From the NCBI RefSeq assembly GCF_037440165.1, contig NZ_JBBIUQ010000010.1:1-64000 (forward strand): DNA of 64,000 nucleotides, in the 5' to 3' direction. The position numbers and the translations under genes are program-made. This DNA comes from Ignavibacterium sp037440165. Lineage in GTDB: Bacteria > Bacteroidota > Ignavibacteria > Ignavibacteriales > Ignavibacteriaceae. Shown here one piece after another: positions 45,543-53,745 of the stretch. The notes below the pieces were generated by a model. It had not been told where the DNA came from, did no database searches, and worked only from the letters and a program-made list of their open reading frames with translations. Within the stretch, counting starts at the first letter, position 1. Every line of letters begins with the position of its first letter.

Positions 45543-46517
45543 TCAATGAGAATTATCTGTTAAAAGATTTTTTGTTACTTTAACTGCCTTATGATTGTTT
45601 ACAATTCCGGGATAACCATAATAAAAAGTTTTTCCATTTACTTTTACTGTCAGCTCTTCGTGAATTTTCTTATCCAATATTATCATATCACCAGCTTTAA
45701 GCTCGAGCATTTCCTGCAATGTAATTGTTGATTTACCAAGTTCTACAGTAACAGGAAGTAATACTGAATTAAGCTGCTTCCTGATTAGCTCCTGTGCGCT
45801 CATTCCATTATACTTTGTTGGTCGAACAGAAGAAAGTTTTTTTGAAGAGAGTTTTGCAATAATCGGATCGAAAGCAAATGTTGCAAAACAAATGTTCATA
45901 AAATATGATTTTTCACCAAGTGTAACTTCAAATGTAATCAGAAGAACAGATTCATTTGGCGAAGTCAATTGAACAAAATCTACATCGGGTTCAAAGCGTT
46001 CGGCGACAAAATCAAAATTATCAATTATGTGCCATGCTTTTTTCATATCCATCATTACTTTTTCAACTACTGTCTGCAAAACTTTCTGCTCAATCGGTGT
46101 GATAATTTTTTGCTGTTTTGTGCTTGTGCCATTACCACCCAACAGTCTGTCAACCAAAGCAAGTGCAAGGTCAATATTCAATTCAAGTATTCCTTTGATA
46201 TCAGTATGTTTAATACTGAATGTAAACAGACAAGCAGGATCAGGAACAGACATTACATATTCAGAATAATAAATCTGATCAACTGTATTTACTGTCATAT
46301 TCACAATTGTCTGAAGCTTTGTAACAAGAAATGAGCTGAAGCTTTCAGCAAAATTTTCGTGAATAGTTCTGATTGTTCTCAGTTGGGTTTTTGATATTCT
46401 GTTAGGAAGACGAAAATCATATGGAATAATTTCGTTTTCCTCTTTCGGCTTGGGTGGTTCCTGCCCGCCGCTTTTAAGAAGATCATCTATATCTTGTTGT
46501 GATACTACTTCCGGCAT
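45543..46517 (-). CDS. fliM: Flagellar switch protein FliM
   Basis: The 324-residue protein starts with the CheY-P-binding peptide SQQDIDDLLKSGG (residues 6-18). The FliM middle domain (about 40-230) includes ELNIDLALALVDRLLGG, and a SpoA domain follows (about 240-320) with LGKSTITLQEMLELKAGDMIILD. It controls rotation direction. The intact N-terminal peptide agrees with a chemotaxis operon being present at 60 kb. It begins 1 base after the fliL stop. Confidence 0.97.
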   Translation of the reverse strand: MPEVVSQQDIDDLLKSGGQEPPKPKEENEIIPYDFRLPNRISKTQLRTIRTIHENFAESFSSFLVTKLQTIVNMTVNTVDQIYYSEYVMSVPDPACLFTFSIKHTDIKGILELNIDLALALVDRLLGGNGTSTKQQKIITPIEQKVLQTVVEKVMMDMKKAWHIIDNFDFVAERFEPDVDFVQLTSPNESVLLITFEVTLGEKSYFMNICFATFAFDPIIAKLSSKKLSSVRPTKYNGMSAQELIRKQLNSVLLPVTVELGKSTITLQEMLELKAGDMIILDKKIHEELTVKVNGKTFYYGYPGIVNNHKAVKVTKNLLTDNSH

Positions 46518-46518
46518 A

Positions 46519-47085
46519 TTACTGTATTATGAATTTGCTGAAATAAATATTATTGATTCCAACTCCGGGCATTTTCTTAGATAAATCAGTTATTATTTCT
46601 GATTTCAGAGAATCCCGGTAAGCTGTGTTACTTAATTGCGGAACAGTTTTACTCGAGAGCAATGTAATCACTGCATCTTTAACAATGATTACTTTTTCCT
46701 CCATCGCTTTTTTTGCTTCAGGTGTTTTTATATCAAAACCCAGACTTGCCAAGACCAGAGTTTTACCGTTTGTCTCAGCCGGATTTACAATTATATCATC
46801 AAGGTTAAAAATGTTTTCACCAATACTTTCAACTAAATTTTCTGAATTCTCCTTCTTTTCTTCACCAGATTTTTTCTCTTTTGATTGCTGCTCCTGTTTT
46901 TCTTTTTCTTTAAGTGAAGAATTATGATTTTTCGGAATAAGAATGTTTGCAGTAATGAAGTAAACGACTACCAACTGGACAATAAAAATCGGTAGTCCGA
47001 TTATGAAAAGTTTTGGTTTCATAGCGGAAGTTTTCTTTAAGGTTTCTACAGGTTTCTGTTCTTTATTTTGTTTTTCTTCTTTCAT
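46519..47085 (-). CDS. fliL: Flagellar basal body protein FliL
   Basis: The 188-residue protein has a cytoplasmic start, one membrane helix (about 28-50, IIGLPIFIVQLVVVYFITANIL), a long Lys/Glu linker (about 58-85) and the periplasmic FliL domain ending SKTVPQLSNTAYRDSLKSEIITDLSKKMPG. FliL surrounds and supports the stator units. It is the first gene after the terminator that follows flgE, so its promoter should lie in 47086-47190. Confidence 0.92.
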   Translation of the reverse strand: MKEEKQNKEQKPVETLKKTSAMKPKLFIIGLPIFIVQLVVVYFITANILIPKNHNSSLKEKEKQEQQSKEKKSGEEKKENSENLVESIGENIFNLDDIIVNPAETNGKTLVLASLGFDIKTPEAKKAMEEKVIIVKDAVITLLSSKTVPQLSNTAYRDSLKSEIITDLSKKMPGVGINNIYFSKFIIQ

Positions 47086-47191
47086 TGCATAAATGTTTTT
47101 TCAACCAATATGCCACGAATTTTTTTATAAAATTCAATCAAACAGAAATGTCTTAGCGAATAAAGTGGTTACTATTCAACAGATGGTTAAA

Positions 47192-47218
47192 AAGGGAGCT
47201 CAAAAGCTGAGCTCCCTT
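47192..47218 (-). terminator. Intrinsic terminator after flgE
   Basis: A perfect 10-base inverted repeat, AAGGGAGCTC and GAGCTCCCTT with a 7-base loop, lies 20 bases beyond the flgE stop. Read on the minus strand it runs directly into TTTTT. It separates the flgB-to-flgE transcript from the fliL operon. Confidence 0.88.
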
Positions 47219-47237
47219 AATGAGGGCTTAGGTGTGA

Positions 47238-48872
47238 TTATCTAACGAGGTTTGTTATTTCCTGAAGTAAAGTATCTGATACAGTTACTACTCTTGCACT
47301 TGCCTGAAATCCTCTCTGCGAAACTATCATTCTGGTGAACTCTTCAGACAAATCAACATTTGATTGTTCAAGTGCACCGGATTGAATTGTTGTTCCTGTT
47401 GTTTCACCAGGATCACCAATTAACGGATCGCCAGTGTTGGCTGAAACTGTAAACATATTTTCACCAACGCTAACTAAACCATTAAGATTTGGAAATGTTG
47501 CAAGCAGAATTTGTGCAAGAGGTCTGCTTTGACCATTTGTGAAGACGCCGATGATGTAACCGTATTTATCAATGTTAATATTCGATAGAGATGCTGCAGC
47601 AGAACCATTCTGTGATAAAGCTGATACAACAGAGCTTGATGATGTTTGCGTTATTCCACTGAATCCTGAACCGAGATTTAAAACAATGTTCTGAGGACTT
47701 GCACCACCGGTCGGTGTGAATGTTAAAACAGGAGGATTCGGAGAAATAGAAGCAATCGATCCATCAGGATTAAATGTTATTGTGCCGCTCGAACCACTTA
47801 AACTTCCATTTGCGGGAGGAACTGAGCAGCTCCAGTTCCAGTTATTATTCGATGTTTTTGTGAATTTAATTGTAAGAACATGTGGCGAACCAAGTGAATC
47901 GAAGATTGTTAAAGAACCAGTAACGATTGTTGGTTTTCTGTTTGAATCAACTGTTGAAGCAAGTGTAGTTGAATTTCCTGTTTGAGTAACACCGGTTGGA
48001 TCAAAATTAAAATTAATTCCCAAACCAACATCAGTAATGTTAATTGGTGCTGGAGCTCCGCCGTTTATAGATAACATCTGTCCTGTTCCGGAATCAAAAA
48101 CTACGGTTGCAGTAGTTGGTCCAACTACATTATTTCCGTTTGCATCTTTCAGAACATAAGTCATATCATAAGTATCTGCAGCAGTTTTAGTGTATGTTAC
48201 ATCAAAAGAGTAAGCATTTCCGTTTTCATCATAAACTGTGTTTGAGTCTGTTACAGAATCACCAACATTGATGTTTGCATTGATATTGCCGGTTTCTTGA
48301 TAAAGTTCTGATCTTGTAATGCTTGATGAACTATCGAGATTACCGCCCCAGGTTATATCAGTTGTTGCAACAGCAGGCAATCTGAGATTAGTATCGATAA
48401 TGATGTCTTCAAGATAGTTACCGGGAGGAACGATTCCTTCTTCATTTGCAACTTTACCCTGAACGATTGCACCATTCTGTGAGTTTACTAATCTTCCCTG
48501 AGCATCAAATACGAATGCACCGGCTCTTGAGTAAAATCTTTCACCATTGTTTTCAAGAATGAATAAACCTTTTCCCTGAAGTGCAAGATCTGTTACAATT
48601 CCGGTTCCTTCAAAAGTGCCTTGAGTCCAGTTTCGGTCAACTGAATTTAATTTCATTCCAAGGCCAATCTGGAAGGTGTTTGTTCCACCGGCAGTTTCAG
48701 TTGGATTGGAACCGTAACGAATAATTTTGTTGAAAGTATCGCTGAATGTAACTCTTGAACCTTTGTAACCAATAGTGTTAACATTAGCGATGTTGTTGCT
48801 GATAACATCCATCATTGCCTGATGGTTTCTTAATCCGGAAACGCCCGAGAAAAGAGAATTTAGAAGTGACAT
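47238..48872 (-). CDS. flgE: Flagellar hook protein FlgE with two D2-type modules
   Basis: The 544-residue hook protein has N-terminal MSLLNSLFSGVSGLRNHQAM and ANVNTIGYKGSRVTFSDTF, and C-terminal LEQSNVDLSEEFTRMIVSQRGFQASARV. Two tandem D2-type modules lie at about 205-290 (VYDENGNAYSFDVTYTKT) and 315-405 (IFDSLGSPHVLTIKFTKT). The ribosome site AGGAGG lies 5 bases from the ATG and is the strongest in the window. The leader RNA (48873-48979) is GC-rich and structured, and a terminator follows the gene. High and timed production is expected for the hook subunit. Confidence 0.97.
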   Translation of the reverse strand: MSLLNSLFSGVSGLRNHQAMMDVISNNIANVNTIGYKGSRVTFSDTFNKIIRYGSNPTETAGGTNTFQIGLGMKLNSVDRNWTQGTFEGTGIVTDLALQGKGLFILENNGERFYSRAGAFVFDAQGRLVNSQNGAIVQGKVANEEGIVPPGNYLEDIIIDTNLRLPAVATTDITWGGNLDSSSSITRSELYQETGNINANINVGDSVTDSNTVYDENGNAYSFDVTYTKTAADTYDMTYVLKDANGNNVVGPTTATVVFDSGTGQMLSINGGAPAPINITDVGLGINFNFDPTGVTQTGNSTTLASTVDSNRKPTIVTGSLTIFDSLGSPHVLTIKFTKTSNNNWNWSCSVPPANGSLSGSSGTITFNPDGSIASISPNPPVLTFTPTGGASPQNIVLNLGSGFSGITQTSSSSVVSALSQNGSAAASLSNINIDKYGYIIGVFTNGQSRPLAQILLATFPNLNGLVSVGENMFTVSANTGDPLIGDPGETTGTTIQSGALEQSNVDLSEEFTRMIVSQRGFQASARVVTVSDTLLQEITNLVR

Positions 48873-48875
48873 AAT

Positions 48876-48956
48876 GACCTCCTAATATTTTTAGTTTTTT
48901 GTTAAAAGGTGTCCGACTTCAGTCAGTCCATCGGACCAGGCGTCCTTTTGAGGTCC
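48876..48956 (-). promoter_or_regulatory. Structured flgE leader RNA with competing pairings and five GGA motifs
   Basis: In the flgE leader on the minus strand, AAAAGG and CCTTTT (plus-strand 48944-48949 and 48904-48909) enclose a second stem, GTCCGA and TCGGAC (48931-48936 and 48911-48916), and the hairpin ends in TTTT. GGACC (48952-48956) can pair with GGTCC (48933-48937), which excludes the inner stem. GACCTC (48950-48955) is fully complementary to GAGGTC of the ribosome site (48876-48881). GGA occurs five times, once in the hairpin loop and once in the ribosome site, as in CsrA targets. Only 31 bases separate hairpin and ATG, so the element must lie within the flgE transcript. Its function is inferred. 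Confidence 0.6.
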
Positions 48957-48979
48957 CGCCCGTTACAATTAATTAATTT

Positions 48980-49351
48980 TCAAGCAAACACTACTGAATC
49001 AATATTTGTGAACACATTTTCATTACCGCTTTCAACAGGTAAAGCTGTAATGATAGTTCTGTTCGGGATGTTTACGATAAATGCTGTTGATTTCATCATA
49101 ACCAAAGAGTCTTTCGCTCCTTTTTGTTCAGCTTTTTCAACAGCTGTATTTATCTTCAACATATCATCATCACTCAGACTGATGTTGCGCTCTTCGAGAC
49201 GTTTCAGTGCGTGATGAGAAAATTTTAGTTTCTCAAGCTCCTGCTGAAATATGGATTCAAAGCTTTCAGCGGAACTTTTGTTTCGTACCCTGTCACCATC
49301 AAAATTATTTATCGGCAAAAAAGGTACTTTGATTCCGTTTATTTCATACAT
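48980..49351 (-). CDS. TIGR02530-type flagellar operon protein
   Basis: The 123-residue protein carries the block KFSHHALKRLEERNISLSDDDMLKINTAVEKAEQKGAKDSLVMM and NRTIITALPVE, which I recognise as the conserved flagellar operon family found between flgD and flgE in many phyla. Its function is not established; the position suggests hook assembly. It abuts flgD with no gap and is followed by the structured flgE leader. Confidence 0.85.
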   Translation of the reverse strand: MYEINGIKVPFLPINNFDGDRVRNKSSAESFESIFQQELEKLKFSHHALKRLEERNISLSDDDMLKINTAVEKAEQKGAKDSLVMMKSTAFIVNIPNRTIITALPVESGNENVFTNIDSVVFA

Positions 49352-50035
49352 TTAGTTTCCTCCGTTTGAAGGTTCATAAATTTCAAGTATATCAGAAAGA
49401 TTGAATTCAGTTCCGTTGATTAAAAGTTTTGTTCCGAATTCTGTAAATCTTACTCCACCAATTTTTCCAAGAACATATTTTACTGCGTTTATCGGTTTAT
49501 CATCTGCATCAACCGCTTCAACTTCAAACCTATATTTTCCATAAGGTACAGTGTTACCATTATTATCGGTAAAATCCCAGGAAAGTTTATTATCGCCTCC
49601 ATTAGCAGGTGCATTTTCTATTGTTCTGACTAATGTTCCTTCCTCATTATAAATTTTTATCGTAACATTTGTTGCGCGTGAATCTAAACGATATCCAATG
49701 GACTGAGTCTCCTGTCCGTTAAACTGAAAATTACTGGTTGAGAGTTTGGCTTCTTTCCCTATGAATGTTGCTGCGAGAGTGTTATTAATTGATTGTGTCA
49801 GATAGAAATTAGCATCAATACTTGTTTTCATCTGATCATTAAGATTAAGCAATTGTTCGAGTGAACTGAATTGTGCAAGTTGTGCTGCAAACTCCGTTGA
49901 TTCCATTGGATTTAATGGATCCTGATTCTTCATCTGCATCAGCATTAATTTCAGAAAATCATCTTTCCCAAGAACAGATTTTCCAGGTACCGGATTGCTG
50001 AAATAACCCAAGCTGTTTGTAATTCCTGTTTGCAT
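49352..50035 (-). CDS. flgD: Hook cap protein FlgD
   Basis: The 227-residue protein has the N-terminal LGKDDFLKLMLMQMKNQDPLNPMESTEFAAQLAQFSSLEQLLNLND, diagnostic of FlgD, then the Ig-like FlgD domain with ATNVTIKIYNEEGTLVRTI and SWDFTDNNGNTVPYGKYRFEV. It caps the growing hook and directs FlgE polymerisation. It follows fliK by 9 bases. Confidence 0.96.
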   Translation of the reverse strand: MQTGITNSLGYFSNPVPGKSVLGKDDFLKLMLMQMKNQDPLNPMESTEFAAQLAQFSSLEQLLNLNDQMKTSIDANFYLTQSINNTLAATFIGKEAKLSTSNFQFNGQETQSIGYRLDSRATNVTIKIYNEEGTLVRTIENAPANGGDNKLSWDFTDNNGNTVPYGKYRFEVEAVDADDKPINAVKYVLGKIGGVRFTEFGTKLLINGTEFNLSDILEIYEPSNGGN

Positions 50036-50044
50036 ATCTTTCTC

Positions 50045-52669
50045 CTAAGCTAAATATTCATAAGTATTATAACCAAGATTTCTCAAAGTTCTCTTCTGAT
50101 CAGTGTTTTCTATTTTCGAACCTCGTTCCAGTGATTTCTTTTTACTTTTTTGTTTTGTTTGTTCAGAACCTTTGTGTTCTTCTGATGTCACAGTAACGTT
50201 CACATTATTCAGATTAACCCCTTGTTGTGACAAAGTTTCTTTTAACTGAGGAAGATTGTTAACGACAATAACTTTTGTTTGTTCACTGTTCACTTCAATT
50301 TTTGCATTCACATTATTATCGTTTGTGTTAAGCAAAATTTTAATTGTTCCGAGATCTTCCGGAGATAATTTTATTTCTACTGAATGATTTTGTTTAGAAT
50401 AGCTCACAATTTCTGAGCGTTGAATTGTTTCCTGCTTTTCAAGAATGTGAATAAACTTTTCAAGTGTTCTCGACTCTACCGGATTTTTTATGAAATGTTC
50501 AACAATATTTTTGTTGTTGAGGATAGTAGTCTTTGACGCCGGGATAAATTCCTGCCGCTGAGCAGTTTGAAATTCATTTCTGAATTCGCTCTCAGTTAGT
50601 TTCGATTCTTTTACAGTTTCTTTTCCAACTTGTGGATTCAGATTTTCTTTATCATTCGATGAATCATCATTGTTATTATGATTGTTTTTAGCTTCAATTT
50701 TTTCAGTATTGTTTACTCTCTCTTTTTCATTCCCTGAATAATTCTTTTCTGATTTTGGTTTTTCATTAACATGCTCAATGTTTTTTGATGCAAATACTTT
50801 TTCATTATGCTCAGAACTGATATTTGAATGATTCTTTTCTGCGGAATTTGTATTTTCTTTTATTTCTAAAATTTCTTTCGTTATATCAGAACCATGATAA
50901 CTAATATCTGTTATTTTTTTCTCTCCTGATAATTTCAGACTAAATACTTTCTCGTTTATTTCCAGTTTATTATTACTGCCCGATGAACCTGATTCGTCAA
51001 GTTCTGATTGACTTATTCCTTTAGCTGATATTTTATTCTGCAGCAATGATTCTTTTTGACTGTTTATACTACTTATCTTTTCATTTAAAGTTTCACTCTT
51101 TGAATTGTTATGATGTTCTTCTGTAACTGATCGACGAATTTGATACTGCTCAGAATCTGATACTTTAATATCATTTTGTTTTGGAATGGTTTTAACTTTT
51201 TCAGTTTTCTCGAAGACCAAATCCCAGTCCTGATAATCAGCAATCAAGGGCAAACCGGCTCTGCTTATCCTCGGCTCATTTCCATTCGCTGATGTAACTT
51301 CTGGTAAATCACTTTCGTATTTTTTGTTGTTTAATAAGTTCGAGACAAAATTTTTATTTTTCCCATCAGTCGCATTCTGAATGTTATGTGTAGTGAAATG
51401 TTTACTATCAACTTGATTATTTGAAGATGAGTTTTCTTTCTGCACTGCTTGAGTAAAATTGTGACTGATATTATTCACAGGATTATTTTCAGTTGTTCTT
51501 GTTTTTATAACAATTTTTACTTCTCCAATGTTTTTATCATTAGGGAAATCAAATTTTTGTGATTTGTTGTTTAGATAAACTTCATCGCTGTTATTATCAG
51601 TTTCAAATTTTATTTGAATTTTTGATTTCAAATCAGTTTTAGATTGTGATAGCTGATTTTTATCTGAAGATTTATTAACAGCACCTTCACTGACTTTATT
51701 CAATTCAGATCCGTTATAATTATCGAATGATACTTCTATTTTCGGTTTTAATGTTTTGTTTTCCTCTTTTGATAATAATTTTTTTTCAACATTATTTATT
51801 AGTTGTTCTGATTTATCAGATTCCTGAGCTAAGTCTGAAATATCAAGCTCAAACTTTCCTTTTGATTCGATAGGTTGCCTGTTGAATTTATCATTCACTA
51901 ATTCATAATCAGCTTTATATGTTTTTATTGAATTATCTTTTTGCTGAGAATTTTCATTTGACAAGTTTGAAAGCTGGATAATTTTATCAGATTCATTTTT
52001 TGATGATGTTTTTAATTCCAATTCTGTTTGTGACTGGGTCTCCGTTGCGATTGATTGTATAGAAGTATTTTCTGAATTTACATTTTCAACATCAAATAAA
52101 ATTTGTTTGGCATTAGCACCTATTACAAATGAAAATGCCGAGTTATTTTCAATTAAACCAGAAAGGTACTCTGCAAACTGTGGAAGGTTTTTTTCATTTA
52201 ACTTAATTGTCTCAATAAGATTTTTTTGAACATATCTGACTTCAACATTAGAAATCTGATTATCAGAATTGATCAAAATATTTTGAATAAGTTTTTCAAT
52301 ACTATGAATGAATTGTTTTTTATCAGTCGTGATTTTATTAACTGATAAATTTTCTTTTGCATTTACATTTCCTGTCTGTGCTGTCGGCTCTAAAAATAAT
52401 TTGAAAAGGTTCTCAATCTCAGTAACAGTTTTATTTGTCTTTTCTATTTTAATTTTTTCCAAAGTTGAAGAATTAGAAATGAAAACTGTTTTATGATCAA
52501 GTAAAGTACCTCCAATATTTTCCGGAATGAAAACAGAATTGTCTTCAGAGGTTTTTACTTTGATAATTTCTGAAAACAAGTAATTAAATCCGTCTCCGGA
52601 ATTTTCCGCTGATTGATTTTCAGTTTTCGGATTTAACAACTTTGACAAGAATAATGAATTTATCAACAT
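50045..52669 (-). CDS. fliK: Hook-length control protein FliK, unusually long
   Basis: At 874 residues this is about twice the usual FliK length. The N-terminal 220 residues and a long Asn/Ser/Lys/Glu-rich middle (about 220-720) look disordered. The C-terminal hook domain (about 755-850) has VEIKLSPEDLGTIKILLNTN, IEVNSEQTKVIVVNNLPQLKETLSQQGVNLNNVNVTV. FliK measures the hook while being secreted and triggers the FlhB switch. It follows the MotE-like gene, sharing 1 base. Confidence 0.92.
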   Translation of the reverse strand: MLINSLFLSKLLNPKTENQSAENSGDGFNYLFSEIIKVKTSEDNSVFIPENIGGTLLDHKTVFISNSSTLEKIKIEKTNKTVTEIENLFKLFLEPTAQTGNVNAKENLSVNKITTDKKQFIHSIEKLIQNILINSDNQISNVEVRYVQKNLIETIKLNEKNLPQFAEYLSGLIENNSAFSFVIGANAKQILFDVENVNSENTSIQSIATETQSQTELELKTSSKNESDKIIQLSNLSNENSQQKDNSIKTYKADYELVNDKFNRQPIESKGKFELDISDLAQESDKSEQLINNVEKKLLSKEENKTLKPKIEVSFDNYNGSELNKVSEGAVNKSSDKNQLSQSKTDLKSKIQIKFETDNNSDEVYLNNKSQKFDFPNDKNIGEVKIVIKTRTTENNPVNNISHNFTQAVQKENSSSNNQVDSKHFTTHNIQNATDGKNKNFVSNLLNNKKYESDLPEVTSANGNEPRISRAGLPLIADYQDWDLVFEKTEKVKTIPKQNDIKVSDSEQYQIRRSVTEEHHNNSKSETLNEKISSINSQKESLLQNKISAKGISQSELDESGSSGSNNKLEINEKVFSLKLSGEKKITDISYHGSDITKEILEIKENTNSAEKNHSNISSEHNEKVFASKNIEHVNEKPKSEKNYSGNEKERVNNTEKIEAKNNHNNNDDSSNDKENLNPQVGKETVKESKLTESEFRNEFQTAQRQEFIPASKTTILNNKNIVEHFIKNPVESRTLEKFIHILEKQETIQRSEIVSYSKQNHSVEIKLSPEDLGTIKILLNTNDNNVNAKIEVNSEQTKVIVVNNLPQLKETLSQQGVNLNNVNVTVTSEEHKGSEQTKQKSKKKSLERGSKIENTDQKRTLRNLGYNTYEYLA

Positions 52670-53307
52670 TAATCGTACCTTATAATTCTTTGTGCAACTT
52701 CCGGACTTAATTCAGAAACTATTTTTGCAGCAACTTTTTTATTCATCGAATAGATTATATCTCTCGCTACATTATCGGAATAGTTCTGAATTATTTTAGC
52801 AGCTTTTGCGGGTTCCATCTGTTCTAAAAGTTTTGAAACTTTTTTTAACCAATCCTGATAATCAGAATTCTTGTTCTGCTGTTTTTCTTCCTGGTTCTGA
52901 TTTAAGTCATTCGATGCAAACTTTGGTTCTATCCTGTTCACTTCAGGTTCAGGTTTCTTTTCTAATTGCGCTGTTAATTCTCTTTTTGAAATTTCTTTTA
53001 TTTCTGATTTAACTTCCGGAGCTATAATCTTTTCAGTAACGGACTCAAGTGCAGTATTAACTGTATCATTTTTAACTAAATTATCCTGCAATGACTCTGT
53101 ATTTGCTATTAAAGAATCTGACTTATTTTCGGCTTTATTTTTTAGATTGGTATCAAGTGAATCTTTTAATGCCGCAGTAGTTTGATATCTTGGTGTGAAA
53201 TCAAATTGAAAAATATTATTGTATTGTCCGTTCAGATAAATGATTGCTCCTGTAACAACAAAAAACGCAAAAACAAAAGGCAGTGTATTTAATATGTAAG
53301 TTTTCAT
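52669..53307 (-). CDS. MotE/FlbB-like membrane protein
   Basis: The 212-residue protein has one membrane helix near residues 8-27, a long charged linker (about 45-150) and a C-terminal MgtE-N-like helical repeat domain: LLEQMEPAKAAKIIQNYSDNVARDIIYSMNKKVAAKIVSEL. This arrangement matches MotE, a chaperone for the MotC scaffold in epsilonproteobacteria, and similar proteins between fliJ and fliK elsewhere. The role here is likely periplasmic motor assembly, but the family call is by architecture. Confidence 0.75.
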   Translation of the reverse strand: MKTYILNTLPFVFAFFVVTGAIIYLNGQYNNIFQFDFTPRYQTTAALKDSLDTNLKNKAENKSDSLIANTESLQDNLVKNDTVNTALESVTEKIIAPEVKSEIKEISKRELTAQLEKKPEPEVNRIEPKFASNDLNQNQEEKQQNKNSDYQDWLKKVSKLLEQMEPAKAAKIIQNYSDNVARDIIYSMNKKVAAKIVSELSPEVAQRIIRYD

Positions 53308-53738
53308 TTTTTATCCCGACTAAAATTCTGAATTGCGATTTCATCAAATTGTTTCATTTCGATTTTATTTTCCTCTTTGATAAACTCCTCTTTCTGGTGT
53401 TCTTCCAGCTGCGTTAAAATTTTTTTCTCTTTTGCTTTCTGCATTACTTCAGAGATTTTTCTTTTCTTTTCCTGTTCCAATCTGTTTAGCTCAGCTTCTT
53501 CATTTTTTATTTTCATTGCGAGTGAGTTTTTGTAGCCGCTAAGAAATTTAAGTTCTGATGCTGTCATTCTTAGTTTAATACTGTTCCGGAGTGAATTAAC
53601 TTCTTCAATTAACTGCTCTCTCATTTTCTGATGGTCACTTATGAAATTATTAATTACAGCTAATTCTCTTTTAGCTTTCTTTTCACAATTCTCTTTTACC
53701 ATTTTAACTGAGTTTAATCTGAAAATAAATTTTGCCAT
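53304..53738 (-). CDS. fliJ: FliJ-type export chaperone
   Basis: The 144-residue, fully coiled-coil protein with charged heptads (VKMVKENCEKKAKRELAV, NEEAELNRLEQEKKRKISEVM) fits FliJ, the stalk of the FliI ATPase. The family has little sequence conservation; position directly after fliI and before the MotE-like gene supports the call. It overlaps the next gene by 4 bases. Confidence 0.85.
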   Translation of the reverse strand: MAKFIFRLNSVKMVKENCEKKAKRELAVINNFISDHQKMREQLIEEVNSLRNSIKLRMTASELKFLSGYKNSLAMKIKNEEAELNRLEQEKKRKISEVMQKAKEKKILTQLEEHQKEEFIKEENKIEMKQFDEIAIQNFSRDKK

Positions 53739-53745
53739 AGTTCAA

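Noticed and set aside
47086..47130. TGGCAT-N5-TTGAA, sigma-54-like element ahead of fliL
   Set aside because: The -12 GC dinucleotide is missing (GA instead), and the implied transcript start would fall almost on the fliL ATG.
48873..48979. c-di-GMP class I riboswitch in the flgE leader
   Set aside because: The GCAAAGCC core and GNRA tetraloop of that class are not present, so the known family name is not supported.
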